Below, piece by piece: positions 52,130 to 61,545 of a stretch of 64,000 bases of DNA (position 1 is its first letter; each line of letters begins with the position of its first letter). The stretch is from Gemmatimonadaceae bacterium (GTDB lineage: Bacteria; Gemmatimonadota; Gemmatimonadetes; Gemmatimonadales; Gemmatimonadaceae). The notes under the pieces were generated by a model. It saw only the letters and a list, made by a program, of their open reading frames with translations. It was not told the origin of the DNA and did no database searches. Made by a program: the position numbers and the translations under genes. The stretch covers positions 62,001 to 126,000 of the forward strand of contig DASUHB010000011.1 of the NCBI GenBank assembly GCA_036273715.1, given 5' to 3'.

Positions 52130-53223
52130 CGCGGCTCCTCCGCGTGGTCGTGCGCCACGAGCTCCGCGATTGCGGCCGGCAGCGCGTCGAGCGGCAGGAT
52201 GCGATCGACGCCGCCGCCTAACGAAGCGGCGTGCGGCATGCCGTAAATGATCGATGATTCGCGGTCCTGGGCCAGGCCGGCGCCGCCCGCGTCGTGGATC
52301 GCGCGCACGCCCGCCGCGCCGTCGCGACCCATGCCCGTGAGCACTACGCCGATCGCGTGCGGCCCGAACACGCCTGCCACGCTGCGGAACAGCGGGTCCG
52401 CCGACGGTCTCACGCCCCAGATGGCCGGTGAATCGTCGAGCGCGATGGTCGGCGCACCGACGCCCTGGGCGCGCTCGACGCGCATGTGCCAGCCTCCGGG
52501 CGCGATGTACACGCGGTTGGTGCGCACCGCGTCGCCGTGCACCGCTTCGACCACCGGTACGCTGCTCTGCGCGTCCAGCCGCTCGGCGAGGCTGCGCGTG
52601 AACCCCGGCGGCATGTGCTGCACGACGAGGACGGCCGCGTCGAGGTCGCGCGGAAAGCGCGGAATGATTTCGGCGAGCGCGCGCGGACCGCCCGTCGACG
52701 CGGCGATGGCGACGACGCGCGTCGCAGCGCCGGCCGCGCGCGCTTCCGGCGCCGGCGTGCGTTGGGCCGGCGCATGGGGGCGCGCCAGCACTTCCACGCC
52801 CTGGAGATTCACCTGGTCGGCGGCGCGCAGCGCCTCGAGGAGCTGCTCGCGCACCGCGCCCAGGTCGAGGCTGATCGGCCCCGACGGCTTGCGCACGAAA
52901 TCCACCGCGCCTAACTCGAGAGCCCGGATGGTGAGGTCGCCCGCATCGCCGGTGGCCGCGCCGCTCAGCATGATCACGGGGCGCGGCGCCTCGCTCATGA
53001 TGTAGCCCAGCGCGCCGATGCCGTCGAGCTCCGGCATCTCGACGTCCATCGTCACGAGATCGGGGTTGAGCGCGTGCACTTTGCTCAGCGCGTCGCGGCC
53101 GTTGCGCGCGGTGCCGACCACACGGAAGCCGCCGGCGCCGTCCACCATCTCGGCCACGAGCTTGCGCATGAACGCGCTGTCGTCCACCACCAGCACGGTG
53201 CGCGGCGCCCTAGAGGACGACAT
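52126..53223 (-). CDS. cheB: Protein-glutamate methylesterase/deamidase CheB
   Basis: A 365-aa receiver-esterase. The receiver has DD14-15, phosphoacceptor D60 (VTMDVEMP) and K113. A 40-residue linker leads to the esterase with catalytic S177 (AASTGGP), H204 (QHMPPG) and D302 (GMGRDGA). All are intact. It removes methyl groups from chemoreceptors. It overlaps cheD by 14 bp. Confidence 0.96.
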   Translation of the reverse strand: MSSSRAPRTVLVVDDSAFMRKLVAEMVDGAGGFRVVGTARNGRDALSKVHALNPDLVTMDVEMPELDGIGALGYIMSEAPRPVIMLSGAATGDAGDLTIRALELGAVDFVRKPSGPISLDLGAVREQLLEALRAADQVNLQGVEVLARPHAPAQRTPAPEARAAGAATRVVAIAASTGGPRALAEIIPRFPRDLDAAVLVVQHMPPGFTRSLAERLDAQSSVPVVEAVHGDAVRTNRVYIAPGGWHMRVERAQGVGAPTIALDDSPAIWGVRPSADPLFRSVAGVFGPHAIGVVLTGMGRDGAAGVRAIHDAGGAGLAQDRESSIIYGMPHAASLGGGVDRILPLDALPAAIAELVAHDHAEEPR

Positions 53224-53692
53224 CGCCCTTCACCATGGAGCGGACCTGCACCTGGCCGGTCTCGATGTGAAAGAACACGCTGCGCCCGTGTCCGCCCCCG
53301 ACGTCCTCGCCGATGATGGGCAACCGCGCCTTGCCTAACGCATCGCGCGTGGCGAGGAGGTTGCGCTCGCCCATCTGGAGGCCGCCGGCCGGCAGGAGCG
53401 CGCCGAACATGCTCGCCCCGCCCACGAGGCGCGCCGTGATGCGCGTGGGCCGCGCGCCTAACTGTTGCATCTGCTCGAGCAGCATCGGCACGGCGCTGCC
53501 GGGAAACTTGGCGCGGTTCGTCCGGTCCTGCGCCAGGGATTCGCTCGGCAGCAGCACGTGCGCCAGCCCGCCCACGCGCCGGTCGGCATCGTGGAGCACG
53601 ATGGCGACGCACGAGCCGAGCCCGATCGTGGTCAGCATCGCGTCGCCCTGCGCCGCGGCCGCATCGGCCACCCGCACGCGAATTTCCCTCAC
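53210..53692 (-). CDS. cheD: Chemoreceptor glutamine deamidase CheD
   Basis: A 160-aa enzyme. GTG at 53692 overlaps the cheR stop (GTGA); the extra frame upstream lies inside cheR. TTIGLGSCVAIVLHD gives Cys28, and GGLAHVLLPS gives His45, the catalytic pair. The GASMFG and NLLATRDALG segments follow. It deamidates receptor glutamines and is usually controlled by CheC, which is not seen here. Confidence 0.93.
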   Translation of the reverse strand: MREIRVRVADAAAAQGDAMLTTIGLGSCVAIVLHDADRRVGGLAHVLLPSESLAQDRTNRAKFPGSAVPMLLEQMQQLGARPTRITARLVGGASMFGALLPAGGLQMGERNLLATRDALGKARLPIIGEDVGGGHGRSVFFHIETGQVQVRSMVKGDVVL

Positions 53693-54507
53693 TGCCGCCG
53701 GAAGATGCGCTCCCGCGGCTCGACGGCCTGGAAGCGGCTGCGCGCGGGACCGAACAACGTCTCGACCTTGCCCAACACGAGGAACCCGCCGGGGGCCAGC
53801 GCGTCGTGGAATTTCTGGAACAACGCCTCCTGCGTGTCGCGGTCGAAATAAATGAGCACGTTGCGACACGCGATGAGGTGCAGCTCCGGCATCGGCGGCG
53901 ATTCGTTCAGGAGATCGCGGTGCTCGAACCGCACCATCCGGCGCACCGCATCATGCACCACGTGCGGCGACGTGGGCGAGAAGTACCACTCGCGCAGCAC
54001 CGCCGGCGTGTCGGCGAACGCCGCCTCGACGTAGGCCCCGCGACGCGCCGCCTCGAGGCTCGCGCGATCGATGTCGGTTCCGATCACCGTCACCCTGCCC
54101 AACCGCGACGATTCGCCGCGCTCGCTCACGTACCGGTGCATCAGGATGGCGAGCGAATGCGCCTCCTCGCCGGATGCGCAGCCGGCGCTCCAGATGCGCA
54201 AGGCGGGATCGGGCAGCGACCAGAGCGCGGGCACGCACGCGCTCTCGATGGCGCGGAACGTCTCCCAGTTCCGGAACAACTTGGTGACGTTGATCGTGAG
54301 CGCGTCCAACAGGAGATCGTACTCGTGCGCGTCCGCATCGAGGACGCCCGCGTACTCCGGGTACGTGTGCACGCCGCGCGCACGCATCCGCACGGCGATG
54401 CGGCGGCGCAGACACTTCTCCTTGTAGCTGGCGCACGCGAAGCCGCGCTCGCGCGCGATCTTCGCCGTGAGCTGCTCGAACTCGCGGTCCATCGCCGCCT
54501 CGGTCAC
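53689..54507 (-). CDS. cheR: Chemotaxis protein methyltransferase CheR
   Basis: A 272-aa SAM methyltransferase: N-terminal helical domain (MDREFEQLTAKIARERGF), then IWSAGCASGEEAHSLAILMH (SAM site), VIGTDIDRASLEAARRGAY, and LIACRNVLIYFDRDTQ. GTG 54507 overlaps the TPR gene stop; ATG 54492 with GAGG upstream is an alternative start. It modifies receptor glutamates and forms an R-D-B set with the next two genes. Confidence 0.95.
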   Translation of the reverse strand: MTEAAMDREFEQLTAKIARERGFACASYKEKCLRRRIAVRMRARGVHTYPEYAGVLDADAHEYDLLLDALTINVTKLFRNWETFRAIESACVPALWSLPDPALRIWSAGCASGEEAHSLAILMHRYVSERGESSRLGRVTVIGTDIDRASLEAARRGAYVEAAFADTPAVLREWYFSPTSPHVVHDAVRRMVRFEHRDLLNESPPMPELHLIACRNVLIYFDRDTQEALFQKFHDALAPGGFLVLGKVETLFGPARSRFQAVEPRERIFRRQ

Positions 54508-56129
54508 GCCGGCAGACTCCGCACGAGGTCGAGATTCGCCCGCAAACTCTGGTTGTCCGGATTGAGCGCGAGCGCGCGCTCCCAGTACGCCATTGCCTGA
54601 TCCTTGTCCTGCCACTTGTAGCGGATGTTGCCCAACTTGCAGTAGACGTCGTCGCCTAACGCCGGGTTCAGCTTGATGGCGCGTTGGTACGCTTCCAGGG
54701 CTTCGTCGTATCGGCCGGCGCCGTAGAGCGCGTCGCCCAGGTTCTTGTGGAGCTGGGGCAGCGCGCCATTTTCCACGAGGCCGCGCTCCGCCGCCTGTCC
54801 GGCGGCGGAGAGATCGCCGCGGCGCTCGAACAGGACCGCCAGCGTGTTGCACAACACCGGACCGCGCGGGTGCGCCGCGAGGCCTTCGGTAATGAGCGTG
54901 ACGGCGCGATCGAGGTCGTCGCGCAACGCGGCGGCCAGCGCTGCGTAATGGAACCAGGCCGGCAGGGGCATCTTCTTCCCGAACAGCGCGCGCGCGCTGG
55001 TGAGCAGCTCGTCGGCCTCGGCGAGGTCGCCGCGCTTGAGCGCCAGCACGCCTAACGAAATACGCGTGCGCGGGTCCTCGGCGCCGCCGCGCCGGGCCGC
55101 CTCGGCCAGCGCTTCGCGCGACTCGTCGTGGTGGCCCAACCGCTCGAGCGCGTAGGCCAGATTGTGGAACACCGCCGCCCGGGCGCCGGGCTGCGCCGCC
55201 GCTTCGCGCAGCGTGAGCACCGCCTCGGACCATCGGCCTTCACGCATCGCCACCAACGACAAGAAAAATCTCGCCTGCACGTCGTTTTCCTGCAGCTCCA
55301 CGACGCGGCGGAATTCACGCGTCGCTTCCTCGTACATCCCCGTCTTGTAGAATGCCGCGCCCAGGTTGCGATGTTCCTCCACCCGCGCTTCGAGCGCCAC
55401 TTCGTCGACGGGCCGCGACTTCCCAATGATGTGCAGGAACCCCGCGGTCGCCAATCCGTAGAGCGCCTTCCCCACCTCGAATTCGCCGGCGCCGGATGCA
55501 TCGATCAGCGCGGTCACGTCGCGGCGCCCATCGATGAGCGGCAGCAGCTGCTCCTGCAACGGCGTCAGCTGCGCCTCGCTCGCCGCGAGGCGTCCGTCGT
55601 CGACGCCGAAAATGATGTCGAAGCTCGGGACCTTCTTCTCGATGAGACTCCACTCGTCCACCCGTCGCGCGCCCTCGAGCAGCAGCGACTCCGGGTTGAT
55701 CGAGACGAGGACGTCGTGCTCATCGGGCCGGATGTCGCCCTCGAAGCTGAATGTCCCCTGCGTCCACGTGAAGAGATAGTAGACCGCCTCTTCGATCTGG
55801 ATGCGGATGTAGCGGTGCAGTTCCTCGCGCGAGAGGATCTGCTGCTCGATGAGAATTTCGCCTAACCGCTTGTGGCGGTGCTGCGTGCCCTGGATGTCGA
55901 TGGCCGAGTCGAGCTCGGTCTGGGTGAGCACGGCGGCCTTGACCAGCATGTCGCCTAACCGGTCGCGGCGGTTCACGATCGATGCGTACGAGATGCGGCC
56001 GCGGTCGAAGTAGATGTAGCCGAAGTTGCTGCGGTCCGTGACGCTGAGACAGCCGGTCTTCTGTCCCATCGCCAGGAGCTGCAGCACGTCCGGCAAGCTC
56101 GCTTCGCGCAGACTGCCCTTGATCGCCAT
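54504..56129 (-). CDS. DUF4388-TPR protein (PatA-like N-terminus)
   Basis: A 541-aa protein. Residues 1-70 hold DUF4388 (GSLREASLPDVLQLLAMGQKTG...IYFDRGRISYA). Residues about 70-240 continue the helical/beta region of PatA-like regulators, ending DVTALIDASGAGEFEVGKALYGLATAGFL. About seven TPRs then run to the end. DUF4388 occurs with receivers and two-component pathways in Deinococcus, Myxococcus and cyanobacteria. It joins directly to the tandem ATPase gene (stop and start adjacent), so they probably form one complex. Confidence 0.87.
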   Translation of the reverse strand: MAIKGSLREASLPDVLQLLAMGQKTGCLSVTDRSNFGYIYFDRGRISYASIVNRRDRLGDMLVKAAVLTQTELDSAIDIQGTQHRHKRLGEILIEQQILSREELHRYIRIQIEEAVYYLFTWTQGTFSFEGDIRPDEHDVLVSINPESLLLEGARRVDEWSLIEKKVPSFDIIFGVDDGRLAASEAQLTPLQEQLLPLIDGRRDVTALIDASGAGEFEVGKALYGLATAGFLHIIGKSRPVDEVALEARVEEHRNLGAAFYKTGMYEEATREFRRVVELQENDVQARFFLSLVAMREGRWSEAVLTLREAAAQPGARAAVFHNLAYALERLGHHDESREALAEAARRGGAEDPRTRISLGVLALKRGDLAEADELLTSARALFGKKMPLPAWFHYAALAAALRDDLDRAVTLITEGLAAHPRGPVLCNTLAVLFERRGDLSAAGQAAERGLVENGALPQLHKNLGDALYGAGRYDEALEAYQRAIKLNPALGDDVYCKLGNIRYKWQDKDQAMAYWERALALNPDNQSLRANLDLVRSLPA

Positions 56130-58076
56130 CTACCGGAACTCCTCGATCGCCCGACCGGAGAGGTCGGGCCAGTCCCAGATCACCTTTTCTTCATCGAGGA
56201 ACATCGGGTCGGCGGGATGCCCGGTGCCGTTGTGCGCCATCGCCGGCGCGGCCAGCCTGCCCTCGAGCTCCTTGCGGGCAAAGCCCGCCGTGAGCGGCAC
56301 GCCCACGACGTCCGCGGCCTGCGTTAGCCGCTGCACGGTGCTCGTGATCTCGGAGACGCTTCCCACGGCGCGCGCCGCCAGATAGTCGACGAGCGATCGG
56401 TCGTGGCGCACATCGGCCGCGGCGAGCGACCGCGCGTACAGCCGCTCGCGCAGCACGTGATCCGGCGGCTGCATCTCGACCACGAGACCGCCCTCGAAGC
56501 GCGAGCGCAGCCGGTCCTCGAGGCCCTCGATCTGTCTGGGCGCGCAGCGCATCGACAACACGATCTGCCGGCCGCTCGCGTAGAGCGCATTGAAAATGTG
56601 GAACAGCTCTTCCTGCGTCCGTTCGGTGCCCGCGCATTCGTGCACGTCATCGATGATGAGCACGTCGACGACGCGATACCGCGCGCGCCACCGCTCGATG
56701 GCGCCGTCGCGGAGCGCGGCGATGAGCTCTTCGGTGAACTGGGCCGCGCTCACGCAGGCCACCGTGGTCGCGCCCCCGCGGAGGGCGATCAGCTCATTGC
56801 CTAACGCATTGAGGAGGTGCGTCTTGCCGACGCCGGCCGGCCCGTAGATCACGAGCGGGTTGTACTTCTTGCCCGGTTCTTCGATCACCGTGTCCGCGGC
56901 GTGCACGGCCAATTGGTTGGACGGGCCCACCTCGAAGTCCGAGCGCACGAAGTCGGGCGACGGGCCCGGCGGCGGCTCGGCCGCGCCTAACAGACGGGCC
57001 ACCGCGAGCTCGGCTTCGCCCACCCGCTCCGGGTCGCGGAAGAGATCCGACGCCGCCAGCGCCGCATCCAGCGCCCCGGCCTCGCGCGCCAGCGACTGGA
57101 GGCGCGCGACCGCGCTCTCGTACTGGCGCACCGTCGCCTCCACGTCGGGCTCCTCGGTGCTCTCGAGCGCGCGCTCGATCGCCGCGGTCAGGAACCCGGC
57201 TTCCCGCCAGCGCGACATCACCTCGAGCAGCCGGATCCGCCACGGCTCGATCTGTTGGGCAACCACCGCGCTCAGATCGCTCAGGAAGCTCGAGAACTCG
57301 CTGCCGCCGTTCCGGCTCAGCACCGCGGCCGCGCGCGGCGCCGCCACCGCCGCGCCGGCCTCCGGCCGCTCGCCCAGCACGTCGCGCACGTTCTGCGGCG
57401 TCACGGCGCGTTCGCCTAACGTCTGCGACGCGATGAGCCGGTTCAGCGCGCCCTGCAGCTCGCGCACATTGCCGAACGGGATGCGCGCCAGCTCGTCGAG
57501 CACGCCTGCCTCGAACGTCGCGCCGCGCTCGTCGCACTTGAGCCGCACGATCGCCGCGCGGGTCTCATAGTCGGGCGCGCCGACGTCCACCACGAGCCCG
57601 CCCGAAAATCGGGAGATCAACCGCTCATCGAGATCCGCGATTTCCGTCGGGGGACGATCGCTCGTCAGGACGATCTGCCGTCCGGCCCGCTGCAGGCCGT
57701 TGAACAGCCGCAGCATTTCGCTCTGCGTCTCGCGGCGCCCGGCCAGAAACTGCACGTCGTCCAGCAACAGCACGTTGACGTTCTGGTAGCGTTCGCGCAG
57801 CGCGTCCACCGCGCTCGACGCGACACTCGCGTTGAGCTCGTCCACCAGCTCGTCGACCGTGGAATAGGCAACCTTGAGATCGGGCTGCAACTGCCGGCCG
57901 AGGTGGCCGATGGCCAACAGGAGGTGCGTCTTGCCCAACCCCGATCCACTGTAGATGAACAGCGGGTTGAACGCAGCGCCCGGCGCCTGGGCCACGGCGC
58001 GCGCCGCCGACACGGCGAGGCGGTTCGCCGACCCGACGATGTAGTTCTCGAAGCGGTAGCGCGCGTCCAACTCCAC
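56130..58076 (-). CDS. Tandem DnaA-type AAA+ ATPase without a DnaA DNA-binding domain
   Basis: A 648-aa protein made of two DnaA domain-III ATPases. The first is at about 8-235: RFENYIVGSANRLAVSAARAVAQ, Walker A GSGLGKTH 44-51, Walker B LLLDDVQF 103-110, and sensor 2 arginine R205 in GNVRELQGAL. The second is at about 378-600: VGPSNQLAVHAADTV, Walker A 412-420, IIDD 474-477, but SVSEI replaces the sensor-2 Arg region. A helical linker joins them. DnaA domains I, II and IV (HTH with the DnaA-box signature) are absent. The tail DEEKVIWDWPDLSGRAIEEF is distinctive. Embedded between mglA and the DUF4388-TPR gene, it is presumably a signalling or scaffold ATPase, not a replication initiator. Confidence 0.88.
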   Translation of the reverse strand: MELDARYRFENYIVGSANRLAVSAARAVAQAPGAAFNPLFIYSGSGLGKTHLLLAIGHLGRQLQPDLKVAYSTVDELVDELNASVASSAVDALRERYQNVNVLLLDDVQFLAGRRETQSEMLRLFNGLQRAGRQIVLTSDRPPTEIADLDERLISRFSGGLVVDVGAPDYETRAAIVRLKCDERGATFEAGVLDELARIPFGNVRELQGALNRLIASQTLGERAVTPQNVRDVLGERPEAGAAVAAPRAAAVLSRNGGSEFSSFLSDLSAVVAQQIEPWRIRLLEVMSRWREAGFLTAAIERALESTEEPDVEATVRQYESAVARLQSLAREAGALDAALAASDLFRDPERVGEAELAVARLLGAAEPPPGPSPDFVRSDFEVGPSNQLAVHAADTVIEEPGKKYNPLVIYGPAGVGKTHLLNALGNELIALRGGATTVACVSAAQFTEELIAALRDGAIERWRARYRVVDVLIIDDVHECAGTERTQEELFHIFNALYASGRQIVLSMRCAPRQIEGLEDRLRSRFEGGLVVEMQPPDHVLRERLYARSLAAADVRHDRSLVDYLAARAVGSVSEITSTVQRLTQAADVVGVPLTAGFARKELEGRLAAPAMAHNGTGHPADPMFLDEEKVIWDWPDLSGRAIEEFR

Positions 58077-58077
58077 C

Positions 58078-58710
58078 TCAGCGACTCCCTGCGTGCGCGG
58101 TCGACGGCGTCGCCGGACTGCCCGATGTGCTCAAACGGCGGAGCACGAGCTCCGAGATGCCGCGCAGCGTTTCGAACACGCCGGTGCCGTGGAGGGCGCC
58201 GGCCGGGAATGCGGGCACGCCGCGGAAGTTGAGCGCATCGCCTAACGTGGCCGTGTCGTGGATGAGCTCCGGGGGCAGGTCCTGCTTGTTGTACTGGAGC
58301 ACGAGCGGCACCGTGCGCACGTCCATGCCGTGCTCGGCGAGATTCGCGTGCAGATCCTGCATGCTCTCGACGTTCTCGTCGAGTTGGCGCACCTGGCTGT
58401 CGGCGACGAACACGACGCCATCGGCGCCCTGGAGCACCAGCTTTCGCGTCGACTGGTAGTAGACCTGGCCCGGCACCGTGTACAGCTGGAAGCGCGTGTT
58501 GAACCCCGAGATCGAACCCAGGTCGAGCGGCAGGAAGTCGAAGAACAGGGTGCGGTCCGTTTGCGTGGCCAGCGAGACCATGGTGCCCTTGCGATCGTTA
58601 GGCACCTGACCGTAGATGTAGTGCAGGTTGGTCGTCTTGCCGGACCGGCCCGGCCCGTAGTAGACGATCTTGCACGTGATCTCGCGCGTCGCGTAGTTGA
58701 CGAGAGGCAC
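58078..58710 (-). CDS. mglA: MglA-type small Ras-like GTPase
   Basis: A 210-aa small GTPase of the MglA group: G1 [13 protein letters not shown] at about 17-29, G3 [28 protein letters not shown] (about 78-105), G4 NKQDLP 141-146. MglA switches cell polarity in Myxococcus, with MglB (Roadblock) as its GAP. Two Roadblock genes lie directly upstream in the operon, giving the expected pair. GTG start. The C-terminal 20 residues are Ser/Pro-rich, with no lipidation site. Confidence 0.93.
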   Translation of the reverse strand: MPLVNYATREITCKIVYYGPGRSGKTTNLHYIYGQVPNDRKGTMVSLATQTDRTLFFDFLPLDLGSISGFNTRFQLYTVPGQVYYQSTRKLVLQGADGVVFVADSQVRQLDENVESMQDLHANLAEHGMDVRTVPLVLQYNKQDLPPELIHDTATLGDALNFRGVPAFPAGALHGTGVFETLRGISELVLRRLSTSGSPATPSTAHAGSR

Positions 58711-58717
58711 AGGCGGC

Positions 58718-59233
58718 TCAGGCTGGAGGACGTGTCGACTGTGGATCGCCGGACACCGGCTGCTGCGCGCGTCCGAACAGGACGGCGAGGCTGCGATTCA
58801 GGTCGTGCTCGAAATTGCCGTCGAGCGCCGGGCCCGACTCCGCCGCCGGCGGCGCGGCCTGTCGGAGCGCGTCGCGCAGCTCGCGGAAGTACACCTGCAC
58901 CAATCCCAGCGAGCTTTCGGCGTCGAACGCCGTGAGCAGCACCAGCGCCCCGCGCGCCGTGGGCGCCTCGGCGATGTAGACCTGCCGCTCGCGGCCGGCG
59001 TGGTACAGCTCGCGGAAGGGATGGCCGTCGAGCTCCTTGCCCAACTCGCCCGCCGACGCGTGGATGGCGGCGCCTAACGCACACGCCGCCATCACGTCGA
59101 CGGCCCGCGTGAACCCGAACTGCCCGAGGACCTGGCCGCTCGGATGCAGCAGGAGCGCGAACTGGACGCGGGCATCGTCCACGAATCGCTGGAGCGGCGC
59201 TTCCACCCACGCCTCGGCGACGTGGGCTCTCAC
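58718..59233 (-). CDS. Roadblock/LC7-domain protein (MglB-like)
   Basis: A 171-aa protein from GTG 59233, overlapping the previous Roadblock stop (GTGA); upstream frame is a shadow. The fold is seen in [58 protein letters not shown], then [20 protein letters not shown]. The C-terminal 50 residues are a loose acidic tail ([21 protein letters not shown]). It likely binds MglA as an MglB-type GAP or adaptor. Confidence 0.85.
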   Translation of the reverse strand: MRAHVAEAWVEAPLQRFVDDARVQFALLLHPSGQVLGQFGFTRAVDVMAACALGAAIHASAGELGKELDGHPFRELYHAGRERQVYIAEAPTARGALVLLTAFDAESSLGLVQVYFRELRDALRQAAPPAAESGPALDGNFEHDLNRSLAVLFGRAQQPVSGDPQSTRPPA

Positions 59234-59574
59234 ACCGCCTCCAGGGCGTGCAGCATCGCGCTGCGGATGAGGCCGATATGAGCTTTCGGCTCGGCGAGCG
59301 TGGCCAGCACCAGTCCGTCGCGGCCGACGGCGCACACGTGCCCGTGCTCGGCCTCGAGCTGGAGGAAGCCGACCGCCGCCAGCCCGGCCGCATCGGTGCC
59401 TAACCGTGCCCGCCGGTAGAGGGACGCCACCAGCGCCCCCACCACGCCGGCCTCGATGCCTACCTGCACGTCGGCGTCGACGATGATGCCGTCGGCCTCG
59501 CTCACCAGCAGGCAGCCGAGGACGCCGCGCTGCCGCGTCACCGCCGTGAGCGCGTCCGTGTAGGGCGTGCTCAC
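59230..59574 (-). CDS. Roadblock/LC7-domain protein
   Basis: A 114-aa single-domain protein from GTG 59574, overlapping the TPR-Roadblock stop. ALTAVTRQRGVLGCLLVSEADGIIVDADVQ opens the Roadblock fold, followed by EAGVVGALVASLYRRA and GLVLATLAEPKAHIGLIRSAM. This compact form is closest to MglB. Two adjacent Roadblock proteins could form a heterodimer on MglA. Confidence 0.87.
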   Translation of the reverse strand: MSTPYTDALTAVTRQRGVLGCLLVSEADGIIVDADVQVGIEAGVVGALVASLYRRARLGTDAAGLAAVGFLQLEAEHGHVCAVGRDGLVLATLAEPKAHIGLIRSAMLHALEAV

Positions 59575-60407
59575 GCCACCTCCGTGAGCCACGCTTCGGC
59601 GCGCTGCACGCAGCGGTCGAGGACCCGGCGCACCAGACCCAAGGGCAGCGTGCGCGCCGCGGCGACCAGCGCCAGCGAATCTTCGAGCACGGGCCCGAGC
59701 GCGATCGTCGCGACCTCGGTTTCGTACACCACGGCGCGCCAGGCGCCTAACTGCAGATGTTTCACCGTCCGGTCGGCTTCGTCGCGGACGCCGGTCAACG
59801 CGGCGCCGATGTCCTGCGCGACGTCCTCGCCATCCGCGGTGACGTACGCGCCGGCCGTCACCAGCCCGTCGCCGTCGAGCAGCAGCGCCGTCTGCTGCCC
59901 GTCGCCGAGGATTTCGGCGAACAGGCGGCGCGCCTCGTCCTCGACGCGGCGCTCGGCCGCGGCGACCCGCTCTCCGTTAGGCGCGCTCCCGGCAGGGGCG
60001 CCGGTGGTGTAGCGCACGAGGCGCCGCACCATCCGCAGCGCCGTCTCCACCGCCGCGTCGCCATGCTCCGCCGCGAGCCCCAAGTGGTGCTCCGCTTCCT
60101 CCAGCCGGTGCTGCTTGTACAGCACGTAGCCCAGTCCTTTGCGCGCCCCCACGTGGTCGGGCGCGAGGCGCAACACCGCCTCCCACTCGGCGGTCGCCTC
60201 CGCGAGCTCCCCGCGGTCCACGCGCACGCGCGCCAGGAGATCGTGCGCGTCGGCGTTGCCGCCGTGGCGCTCCACGCCGCGCGACGCGACGCGCAGCGCC
60301 AGGTCGAGCTGCGCGCCACGCCGCAGCGCCTCGCCTAACTGAAGGAACACCATGCTCGACGGGTCCCGCGCCAGCTCTTCGCTCAGACGGCGAATGTCGT
60401 CAGACAT
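59571..60407 (-). CDS. TPR protein with C-terminal Roadblock-like domain
   Basis: A 278-aa protein from ATG 60407, overlapping the DUF4388 gene stop by 8 bp; the frame upstream is its shadow. Residues about 5-120 are TPRs (MVFLQLGEALRRGAQLDLALRVASRG; ADAHDLLARVRVDRGELAEATAEW). Residues about 165-275 look like a Roadblock module: QTALLLDGDGLVTAGAY, IGAALTGVRDEADRTVKHL, ATIALGPVLEDSLALVAA. The fusion links TPR scaffolding directly to the GTPase-regulator fold. Confidence 0.82.
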   Translation of the reverse strand: MSDDIRRLSEELARDPSSMVFLQLGEALRRGAQLDLALRVASRGVERHGGNADAHDLLARVRVDRGELAEATAEWEAVLRLAPDHVGARKGLGYVLYKQHRLEEAEHHLGLAAEHGDAAVETALRMVRRLVRYTTGAPAGSAPNGERVAAAERRVEDEARRLFAEILGDGQQTALLLDGDGLVTAGAYVTADGEDVAQDIGAALTGVRDEADRTVKHLQLGAWRAVVYETEVATIALGPVLEDSLALVAAARTLPLGLVRRVLDRCVQRAEAWLTEVA

Positions 60408-61545
60408 CCATCCGCTCCTTGAGCACGCTCGACAGCCGCGTCGCCGCGGCGACGGACTCGCGGACTGCGGCCGCATCGGCACCGTCCGGCGCCAGTCGCA
60501 GATAGCGATCCCAGCTGGTGAGCGCTTCCTGGTAATCGCCGCGCCACGCCGCGCAGCACCCGGTTTCGAGATGCACCGCCGGCTCCAGGGCGTCCGCCTG
60601 CAGCACGCGGCGCAGCTCTTCCTGCGCCTCGTCGTGCCGGCCCGCCCGCGTGAGCGCGCGGGCGAGCACGAGCCGCGGCAGCGTCGCTCCGTCCAGGCCC
60701 GCCACCGCCAAGCGCGCCTCCGCCACCGCCCGGTCGCACTCGTTGGCGCGCAGCGCCTCCCGCGCCCGGTCGAGATGCGCCTGCGCCTGCGCCGCCGCCG
60801 GAGCGCCCGAGCCGTTCGCCCCCGTGTCGCGCAGCGCCACGACACCCGTCGTGACGAGCCCGTACGCGATGCGCGCCACGTCGAACTCGCTCCGGGCAAG
60901 CTCGGACGCGATCGCGCGCAGATCGCGCGCGCCGTCGATTTCCGACAGCACTTCCCACTCGTTAGGCAGGAGATCGAGCTGCGCCGCGTGGTCGTCCAGC
61001 ACCGCACACAACGATGGCACGACGCCCAGATGCGGGATTTTTCCCTCGATGCGCGACCACTCGTCGATGCGCCGCGCGCCTTCCATGAGCAGCGACTCCG
61101 TGGAGATGCGGATGCTCGCTTCGGCCGGGATGCTCGATACCTCGCGCTCCTCGAACGAGAAGAAGCCTTCGCGCCAGGACATGAGCTCGAACACGACTTC
61201 TTCCACCTGGAAGCGCACCTGCCGCTCGAGCTCGCGGCGCGTCAACGCGCCCGACTCGACCAGGATCTCGCCCAACCGGCGGGCGTCGCCCGACCTGGTC
61301 TGCGCGTCGCGCGCCCGGGCGAGATCGCCCTCGGAGATCTTTCCGGCGCGCAGCAGCAGCTCGCCTAACGGATGCGGGTTGCTGCGGATGGCGGCGTAGA
61401 TGACGCCGCCGCGGTCGAAGTACACGGTGCCCTGGTTGTCGCGCAGCAGCGACGTCACCGTGAGCGTACCCGTCTTCCGGCTCAGGTCCAGCAGCTGGAA
61501 GACATCGTGAATGCCCAACTCGCGCAGCGGCCCTTCGATCGCCAT
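60400..61545 (-). CDS. DUF4388-domain protein with TPR-like tail
   Basis: A 381-aa paralogue of the 54504-56129 gene: MAIEGPLRELGIHDVFQLLDLSRKTG...VYFDRGGVIYAA at the N-terminus, then LGEILVESGALTRRELERQVRFQVEEVVFELMSWREG. A winged region follows at about 205-240 (LPNEWEVLSEIDGARDLRAIASELARSEF). Only two or three TPR-like pairs follow, from about 250. The ATG shares one base with the stop of the large TPR gene (TGATG). Confidence 0.85.
   Translation of the reverse strand: MAIEGPLRELGIHDVFQLLDLSRKTGTLTVTSLLRDNQGTVYFDRGGVIYAAIRSNPHPLGELLLRAGKISEGDLARARDAQTRSGDARRLGEILVESGALTRRELERQVRFQVEEVVFELMSWREGFFSFEEREVSSIPAEASIRISTESLLMEGARRIDEWSRIEGKIPHLGVVPSLCAVLDDHAAQLDLLPNEWEVLSEIDGARDLRAIASELARSEFDVARIAYGLVTTGVVALRDTGANGSGAPAAAQAQAHLDRAREALRANECDRAVAEARLAVAGLDGATLPRLVLARALTRAGRHDEAQEELRRVLQADALEPAVHLETGCCAAWRGDYQEALTSWDRYLRLAPDGADAAAVRESVAAATRLSSVLKERMDV

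Noticed and set aside
56130-58076. Chromosomal dnaA and replication origin
   Set aside because: No domain IV, no DnaA-box cluster and no dnaN or gyrB nearby; the context is signalling.
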